A stretch of 64,000 bases of DNA from Vanessa cardui (Eukaryota > Arthropoda > Insecta > Lepidoptera > Nymphalidae). Position numbers and translations under genes: made by a program. The notes beneath the pieces are model-generated. The model was given only the letters and a program-made list of their open reading frames with translations, made no database searches and was not told the origin of the DNA. Positions 56,601 to 64,000 of the stretch are shown here, one piece after another. The stretch is from NCBI RefSeq assembly GCF_905220365.1, contig NC_061141.1, positions 1,309,501 through 1,373,500 on the forward strand, given 5' to 3'. The number at the start of each line of letters is the position of its first letter. Within the stretch, counting starts at the first letter, position 1.

Positions 56601-58019
56601 ATGTTAATTTATTTTAACTTGAATGTAAATTGGTTTAACTGGATCCTAAAACATGTGACATGAAAATACTTTCACAACTTTATCGTGAAGTAATGTTGCT
56701 TGGAGATTATGTCGCAGAACAAATATTACACATCATTTTATATCCGTCTAAACGCTATAATCTTTTCATATTCCTGCTCACCCTATTGGAAAAACGAACT
56801 CTTAAATATTTACCATTTATTTTCCTCGTTGATTTCCTTAACCCATAACTTTTTTTATTTAATAACGAAACGTATGTATGTGTGTATACACTTGTTAGTA
56901 GATAATATTGTATTTAAAGTGATCGATTTTTATTGAATCTCCTGAAAATTATAAAAAAATGTCCCTTTTTTCTCATATGAAAGGATAACATATGTACAAA
57001 ATATGATTTCTAAAACAGCAGTGTTTAAGTATAAGTTAACGTAAGCTAGAATTTTGAATTAAAAAATGTTTTATAGCATTCCTATTAAATGTCCTTTTTT
57101 AATTTTTAGTATCGGAGTAGCTTTTGTACGACTAAGCTTAAAATAATTTTGTAGAAATCTAAGCATTGTTTGTCCGAAAGAAAAATAAGTTCTATATTCA
57201 CATAATTGCTTTTTAAATTTACCATTTAAAAACAATACCTTTTTCATTGAAAAGGTCACTGTATAAGCTGACTAGTGTAAATTTCTCGTACTTATCAATT
57301 TATCGATGAAAACATTTTAATGAGATAAAATCTTATCGAAGTCTCTCTATCTGAAAATTCAATACAAATATTATTAAAGCGAAGTTATTTGAATGAGAAT
57401 ACACTTTCAAAGTCGATATTGCGTGTAATTTTAATGGGTATCATGTATGATAAATACCACATGTTTGCAAGTATTTTTTTTTAAATTAAATTTGTCAAAT
57501 AAATGAAGCTCAAGTTTATATTATGAATAAAAGAAACAGTATAAATACATGATTTTAAACTATGAATATATTAGCATATTTATTAAAATTAATCATTCCA
57601 TTATATTCATTCAATAAACCTATTAAAATGTCGTTTCGTTCGGCAATAAATAACAATTTGGAATAAATAACGCTACCAGATATGTCTGACACAGAAATAA
57701 GTAAATTAAACTTAAACTTGGCAATTTCTCTTTGAATAATATAAACGCTTAACTATATTTTCTGCACGAAATAGTTACTCATAAATTACAAGGACCGACA
57801 GCCGACTATTTTCATGAAACATTCTTTTAACTTTGCCGTGCCTTGGACCATAAAAAATTAACGAGGTTACGGTCCTTTGTGCCAAGGCCCGATTGAACTT
57901 ACTGAACAACAGAAACTGTGCCAAATTTTCGAAATATCAAAGAGTTAAAATTAGTTTTGTCGAAATTTCACTACACGGTCGAAATATCTCAACTTGAAGA
58001 TTATTTTGCAACAAGCTGT

Positions 58020-58262
58020 GCTAGCGACCTTGTACGCATTTGAATTTAATTAAAAAAAATTGTAGCCTAAATTACTCTCTATTATATCATTTATCTGCCA
58101 GTGCAAGTCCCATCAAAATCGGTCCAGCCGTTCCAGAGATTAGCCGGAACAAACAGACAGACAGACAGACCAACAAAAATTGTAAAAAATGTTATTTTAC
58201 TACCGTGTATAGATAGAATCAAATGCATTGCGTTTAAAGGGCTATTTTAACGCAATGCATTG
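58020..58262 (-). repeat. Rep-F copy in the kekkon intron
   Basis: TCCCATCAAAATCGGTCCAG and CGTTCCAGAGATTAGCCGG are well kept, followed by a CAGA microsatellite and a 13-bp palindrome (AATGCATTGCGTT) at the family end. Confidence 0.82.
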
Positions 58263-58478
58263 AAATTGGCTGTTTCTTTTAGTTTTATTCTTTTTTCGAT
58301 TTGAAAACACATATGCCATTTAATAATACTAAATAAAGTCTTCTCATCGAGAGTCAATTTCTTTGGATGAGAGTTCAATTCTAAATTTTAAATTTCAAAA
58401 CTGTCCAACGCAAAACTGTCTCAATATCACCACGTTATGTATCAAGTTTTAAATAAAGAATACTTTGTTTTTTTGCAG

Positions 58479-59332
58479 TAAACGAAGACCACAGTCGGCT
58501 GGAGATAGAACTGCCCAAGATCTCCAAGGAAATAATTCTGGATCGCTTGTCTCAAGACCCTCAAGCGTATCCACCTGATCTTCTCTCCTTCCCACTGCGG
58601 GCAACCAATCAGGTATCACCTGCCAGCGGTATTTCATCAGGTCAAGAACGACCATCAATATCACAAGAAAGTCCAAAGTCTCCAAATTACGGAGTATCGT
58701 CCATAAACTCAGCACTATACAGCAGACTTCAGAACACGAGTTATCAAGAAATACCACTCGTCAGCACCAAAGGTTACGTCACATTACCCAGACGACCGAG
58801 GTTAAGCTATCCAGATAACACATTACGCCCTCAAGTATTTTCAACGTTGAACGGAGTCATACCTTACTATGACAATTTTAATATGAAACTCTTTGGTAAC
58901 GGTGGAAACTATTACAGCCTTAATAAAAGCGAAATAGACTTAGGTCCAGTTTGTAAGACTGGATTTCTAGATGCTTCGGATGATATTGAACCAGCTCCAT
59001 CACCTGCACCTGGTACCCCTCATGCTACTATACCACGGAACAGCTTAAGTTCTCCAAACATACACAACCAGCTGTTAATGCTGCAGGCTATGGCTAATGG
59101 CCATGCAAAGAGGTCATCAGAGCATAGACCTTTGAAAGTGACATTGACGGAGAGTGAAGGCCTTTTAAGAGGTTCGAATCGAGATTTGAAAGTAGGTTAT
59201 AGTGTCAACGTCGCCAGTACGTTAGGTAAAGGTCGAACAATTACAAACGCACCTCCAAAACCGAGGAAACGTAACTCTGTCGACGTAAAAGAGACATTTT
59301 TGAACGCCATCGATAATGCCACTCAAGTGTAA
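58479..59332 (+). CDS. kek5: Kekkon-family (Kek5-like) protein, last coding exon (cytoplasmic tail, residues 482-765)
   Basis: A T-rich tract followed by GCAG ends at 58478. Joined to the phase-1 end of the previous exon, the reading frame stays open for 284 codons to a TAA at 59330-59332, giving a 765-residue protein. The segment is cytoplasmic and low in hydrophobicity, rich in Ser, Pro and Asn. Short motifs resemble Kek5 tails: YPPDLLSFP soon after the junction, GYVTLPRRPR, a YYDN tyrosine motif, and a basic proline motif PPKPRKRN (about 740-747) that could bind SH3 domains. The last residues, NATQV, fit a class I PDZ ligand (T at -2, V at 0). Antisense frames over this exon are shadows. 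Confidence in the exon structure is high because the splice phases agree and the frame continues; confidence in Kek5 over other kekkons is moderate. Confidence 0.88.
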
Positions 59333-59398
59333 CTTCAAGTATTACTTCGAGTGTAACTGCAAGTATTACTTCAAGTGTAACTTAAAGTATTACTTCAA
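59327..59398 (+). repeat. 24-bp tandem repeat (3 units) overlapping the kekkon stop codon
   Basis: Three consecutive 24-base units of the form GTGTAACTTCAAGTATTACT plus four bases, with one to three differences, begin at the last codon (GTG). Because 24 is a multiple of three, each unit repeats an in-frame TAA. A degenerate partial unit follows to about 59405. Confidence 0.85.
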
Positions 59399-62000
59399 GT
59401 GTATGAAGTGTGAAGTGAGTGTTAAATGACGATGGAATAACTTGAGTGTGAGTGTTTTTATACTCAGTGTTCTGAGTGCTGAATTTGTTGCCATTCGTTT
59501 AAAAATATTTATCTGTTGATAATTTTGTTTGAATTTTAGTGTTATTTTTTTAATGTAATTAATTGTTATCTCAATTATTATATACAATTAAAATGTCACG
59601 AAACATTATATATATACATATATACTAATTAAGTTTTTGTAAGTATTGAATTTTTTTTGAACTACGTTTACATTTTTTATTTTATTTCAGTGTTTACTAT
59701 AATCACATTATATATTAAAATATTCTGTATTTTTTTTAATTTCAATGATAATATAAAACAATGTTTTTAGTTAATTTATATAATTTACTTAACATATAAA
59801 AAAACTAATAATTGTTTTGGGTAGAAAACTAAATGAATTGAATCAGGATTTTTGGGAAGCGATATTACAAATAAGCCATGAAGTATATCATAATTCATTA
59901 GAAAATTATATCAAATCAAACGTACTTTTAATAGTTAATGGTAAGAAAATTGTAAAAATTATATTATTTAATAAATACAATATTATATTATGATTCCAAT
60001 ATTGGTGCTTATGAGAATAATAATTGCGTTATTTAAATAAATTTCCAGTGCTTTCTTTAATGTCTCGTTACCGCCAAAATTAACTTTATATAAGGGCTTG
60101 GATACACTTGTGGGGTTTTTTAATTTATCTTATTTTAATATCATTATACAGAGATTATATTTTAATTAAAATATCAGCTATTCACAAAATAATAAAGTCA
60201 TATATATAGATATTCATTAATTTAATAATACATCTGTAAAAATTTGTAAAGTACGATAAAATTATTATTAACAGTTTATTTTTTTGTCTTTCAAATAACT
60301 ACTTAAACCATATGAGATGAAAAAATAACAATTTGGTTGAAATATTGTTGCAGACTTGGTTCTTTAAATATCATACGTGTGTCCAAGCCTTGTTAGAAAA
60401 AAAAAAATATTACTGTTTAAAATAGTTAATAATATAAAGGAAAGAACTAAGTTTTACCGGTTTTAATAATCGCTTTATTGGCTAGTTGAAAAAAAAGTTA
60501 TGTTTACGATTGTATAAATGTAAATAAATTGGGGTTTACATGAAACTAAAAAAACTCTATATTAAAAAAAAAAAATTGTATTTCTTATTAAGTATCGTTT
60601 AATAAAGACGCTTCTGCGATTTTGAACTTACAGTGTATTGATTTAAAGATTTTAATAGATATTTGACTTATAACATTTTGAAATTGAATCTACGCAAGCA
60701 TCTCCACATCATCTCTCTTGTGGTCTGTACGCTCAGATATTTTAAACTTCACAACGGAATTTAATGCAGTTTTCAATAATAAAAAGAGTGAGTAAGGATG
60801 TTTATAAGTATTTATTTACAATATAGTAAAGAACAAAATAAAAAAAGAGACTACACCTATCTAAGAGGCTGGCAACCTATCTGTTAGTCCTTCAGTACTG
60901 CAGTTGTCCATGGACAGTGCTAATCATATTCCATTAGGTAAGCATTCAGTCAGTTTGCCGCCTATAATATATCTGATTTAATTTCAATCTACACCTTATA
61001 TATATACCCTTCTTGCAAACGCATAAAGCCAGGATTCGTAGCAAGTAAAAATAAACGAAAAATTATCGGTGGGTAAAATCTAATACGTGTAGAGCCTGGT
61101 TTATTAAAAGAAAACTTTAAATTAATAGCAGAACATGATCATGTATTAACAAAAAGTTATGTGTTCGATATTGAAAACAATAATAACATTTAAAATTAAA
61201 GACATACGTATCAGAATCGCGTATCACTGTAAGTCTCAACAGAAGCGTATTTATTCTACAACTATTATAAGTCTTGCTTTTGTAATAGGTTTTATTTTAT
61301 AAATATTGTATTTCTTATTTATTTCCAATTATATTCCAGTCGGAATAAGTGTAAGTGTCTAGAGAAACCCTTAATAAAGTAAATTCAAAATCGCGACCAT
61401 TATTAACGCCATTTTTAATTTAAGTTTTTGTTAGTTACTTTCATAACTCAACTATTTTTAAAGTTTTTATGAAAACAATAAATACTTAAATAGTTTTGGA
61501 ACAATTACAGTCGCAACTATTTTAATCGTGGAATTAATATTACTACACGACTGTCCAAGTTACATTTTTATTATTCCATCACTTTTGAAGTCTGAAAAAA
61601 TTGCATACATAACTAGTGTATCGTTAAAAATTCTACATAATCCTAAGTGATTCAATAAAAATATTAATTAATTCATTCATCATTTTTATTTATTAATTTA
61701 ATGACAATTAAAAATATAGAATTAGCTTTTATTGTTAATAGTAATAACTTATCCGACTGGAATAATAATAATAAAACGGCACTAGCATATATTAAGCTAT
61801 ATTTGAATTTCATAATAGTATATAATGTTACATATATTTTTGTATACTTATTTAAATTTATTGTTTCACGACTTTATAGTTTTATGTAATCCTTAAGTAT
61901 ATAATAAGTGGTGTGGTGTACATTGGCGTGTGTGTTGATGGACCAATGAAATGAGCGGAAAGATTATTGTAACAATAAATAAACAGTTTTAAATATATAT
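59399..62000 (+). other. 3' flank / probable 3' UTR of the kekkon gene, AT-rich, no gene seen
   Basis: No coding signal is recognisable. Several AATAAA hexamers could serve for polyadenylation (the first clear one at 59970-59975, others near 60530, 61376 and 61976), but none can be chosen from sequence alone. A degenerate fragment at about 60870-60975 (containing GTCCATGG and AGTTTGCCGCC) may be an old dispersed repeat. Confidence 0.4.
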
Positions 62001-62122
62001 CGTTTTATTTAACACTAATTCTAATAATTATATACTGTTCTGCCTGTTTTTGTGTTCTCTATGAAATGAGCATAACAATTTCAAGGAATAAGTGTACCTT
62101 TTATACTTAACTCTACTCCACA

Positions 62123-62337
62123 AAAGCCTTATAACCTTCCTACTGCTGGGCTAAGGACTCCTCTCCCTTTAGGAGAAGGTTTGGAACGTATTCCACTTTA
62201 CTTCCAAATTAGATAGGTTTCCTCACGACATTTTTCTTCCCCACTGAGCACGAGAATAATTATACACAAATATAGCACATCAAAATTCAGTGGTTCTTGC
62301 CTAGGTTTGAACCCGCTATCACCCATCTCGGCTCTAA
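62123..62337 (-). mobile_element. SINE-A copy, diverged and shortened
   Basis: CTGCTGGGCTAAGGACTCCTC, GTTTCCTCACGAC and GGTTTGAACCCGC appear in order on the + strand; part of the head is deleted. Confidence 0.75.
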
Positions 62338-63939
62338 CTCTCAAATTGATTTAACCAAAGTTTAGTGCATAGAATCATCAACCTGAATGGAGAATAAATA
62401 TGTGACAAGTAAATAAAAAGTAGCAAGTATCATAATTACATCAGTTGTTATAAAATGAATTTTTATGAAAAAAAAAAAACAAGTTTTTTTTTTTATATCG
62501 ACCTAAGATAATTTGGTATCACAGCTTTGTTCACTCACGAAGGCACGCCTCTACGTTAAATTAATATAAGCGAGCATTAAGCCTCATTTACACAAGACGA
62601 GTTTCTCGAACGCGAGCGGTGAAAAATCGTAAGCGATTATACCGCGAGAAACCTCCATGCGTTTCTCTCCAATGTTATTTATATAATGATATAAAGTGGT
62701 AGCGTTTAAGAGATCAGCCTCTTCAATTATTAATACTACATGCAAGTTTTTGTAGGTCAATGTATATAGTACGACACAACTTTTATGTAACATCGAGCAA
62801 TTCAATAAAACCGATTACTGCCGATTTATACGCCCAATAGAAATAGCTCCCTATCGAGCTTTTCGACGATATCCGTCGCTATAGATTCTAGCATCAGTTC
62901 AATCCGAGAAAGCGAGTGCATGTAAATCGACGCGTCGATATGTCGATATGTCGTCAATTTGACACGTCGCGTCGTGTCAAATTGACGACATATTAGCTCA
63001 TATGATATTACAAGTTATTACGTTTTTGTAAAGATCATATTCGCGTAATAAATAAATATTGATAATTTGGGATAGCGTACTTTGTTCGGATGTGATCGGT
63101 TTTACGAATTTAGCCGATGATACATCTAAGTTGTGTCTATACGTGTACATGACTCGACTTGTCCAACCAATGTATATCTCTGTACTGATTTTGAATGTCG
63201 CTCACCAGTCTTGATCTATATTTTTGACGATCAAGATCTATTTATTTTTTTAAAGTACGCAAAACGATATTAAATTTATAGAATTGGAAAAACATCAAAC
63301 TATTTAATTTTTAATCGATATTATTTTATATATAATAATAATTAAAGTTACATTAAGGTATCAGAGCGATAGTACTAGATAAATAAATGATTATAGTAAT
63401 CAAATCATTATATAAAAAACGTTTATAATTTTTCCAAAAGCCTAATAATTCGTAATTAAGGTTACAGTATAACTCTAATTTAGGGGTTTTAAAATCCTGA
63501 TAAGTAATCAAGAGTTGGCCGTAATAAAAGGTTAGAAATTTAGTCTCGATAAACCTTTACGTAAATTAAAAAAAAAAAAACGGTCACGGAATAAAAAAAC
63601 AGCGATTACTAGTAATTTCATTTGACTAATTACAGAAATAATCGCAGCTAGGACGACTATAAAAGTATTTCCATCCAAGGACATTTGTAATTAAATTATT
63701 ATTATTAACGGAAAAGTGTTATCGTTAGATAAGGTAAATTGAATTAAATTGACGACGTTATTTTATTATTTACAAAAACAATTTTTCCTTAATATTTCAG
63801 TTGAGAATCCGGACCAGCACTAAATTTTGATACGCTTAAATTTTGATCGTAAATTATTTGGAATATATGATCATTAGGTGGTATAGTACTACCTGCAAGT
63901 AAATTGAGTGTACTACCGGTCTGATACTAGTTAAAAGTA
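62338..63939. other. Unassigned 3' flank
   Basis: No coding is seen. The stretch 62580-62993 is locally GC-richer, with CGAACGCGAGCGG and repeated CGATATGTCG units leading into the 21-bp hairpin, and may be an unnamed mobile element. Confidence 0.35.
62946..62993. repeat. Perfect 21-bp inverted repeat (6-base spacer)
   Basis: Arms 62946-62966 (ATATGTCGTCAATTTGACAC plus G) and 62973-62993; spacer TCGCGT. Confidence 0.95.
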
Positions 63940-64000
63940 AAGTATACTAACAGCCTGTAAATTTCCCACTGCTGGGATAAGGCCTCCCCTTCCATTAAGG
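63940..64000 (-). mobile_element. SINE-A copy cut by the window edge
   Basis: The sequence ends inside the 3' part of a copy (CAGCCTGTAAATTTCCCACT, then GGATAAGGCCTCC); the rest lies beyond base 64000. Confidence 0.8.

Larger units (their letters stand above)
56257..58478 (+). other. Kekkon intron between the two coding exons (2.2 kb, phase 1)
   Basis: It runs from GTAAGC to TTTGCAG. It contains a SINE-B copy (56377-56600) and a Rep-F copy (about 58020-58262). The rest (56601-58019) is AT-rich with no recognisable coding segment. Retaining the intron would add about 11 residues and then a stop at 56289-56291, removing most of the cytoplasmic tail. Confidence 0.85.

Noticed and set aside
58449..58757. 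Antisense frame over the last kekkon exon
   Set aside because: Shadow of the coding strand; no domain, start context or splice support.

Overview
The window looks like nuclear DNA of a lepidopteran insect, probably a butterfly. It is AT-rich, has one intron-containing animal gene, and is densely covered by short interspersed repeats of types I associate with Lepidoptera (tRNA-derived SINEs, LINE 3' ends with TTTGATT-type tails, Helitron-like fragments). That placement rests on recognition of repeat types and a memory-based protein comparison, not on a search.

Only one host gene is supported. It lies on the + strand at 54739-59332 and encodes a kekkon-family LRR-Ig transmembrane protein, most like Kek5. 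Its two coding exons (54813-56256 and 58479-59332) join in phase 1 to give 765 residues: signal peptide, cysteine-flanked LRRs, one Ig domain, one membrane helix, and a long cytoplasmic tail ending in a PDZ-ligand-like T-Q-V. A splice acceptor at 54738 implies at least one upstream non-coding exon, so part of the first 54 kb could be its first intron. No second gene is visible.

1-30 kb: intergenic or intronic DNA with SINE-A (tRNA-derived, about 300 bp), SINE-B (a second tRNA-derived family), and dispersed repeats called Rep-C to Rep-K here. Two broken LINE coding remnants occur: RTE-like at 18.1-18.5 kb and jockey-like at 27.5-28.3 kb. 30.7-35.6 kb: a near full-length CR1/jockey-group LINE on the - strand. 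Its ORF1 is intact (PHD-type zinc finger, coiled coil, L1-like RNA-binding region) and its ORF2 (endonuclease plus reverse transcriptase) is broken by one apparent single-base deletion. It splits an older Rep-H copy. 36-54 kb: more SINEs, microsatellites and a GC-rich island with a 15-base C run. 54.7-59.4 kb: the kekkon gene. 59.4-64 kb: AT-rich flank with few repeats.

The more unusual signals are structural. There are several short-spacer, perfect or near-perfect inverted duplications, three of them inside repeat copies whose relatives lack one arm. At least seven SINE-A copies have recognisable target-site duplications. Interrupted repeats have uninterrupted paralogues elsewhere in the window. 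A tRNA-like segment lies just upstream of the LINE ORF1, a tRNA-like unit is tandemly dimerised, and a 24-bp tandem repeat starts at the last codon of the kekkon gene. I found no CRISPR array, operon or other undescribed gene system.
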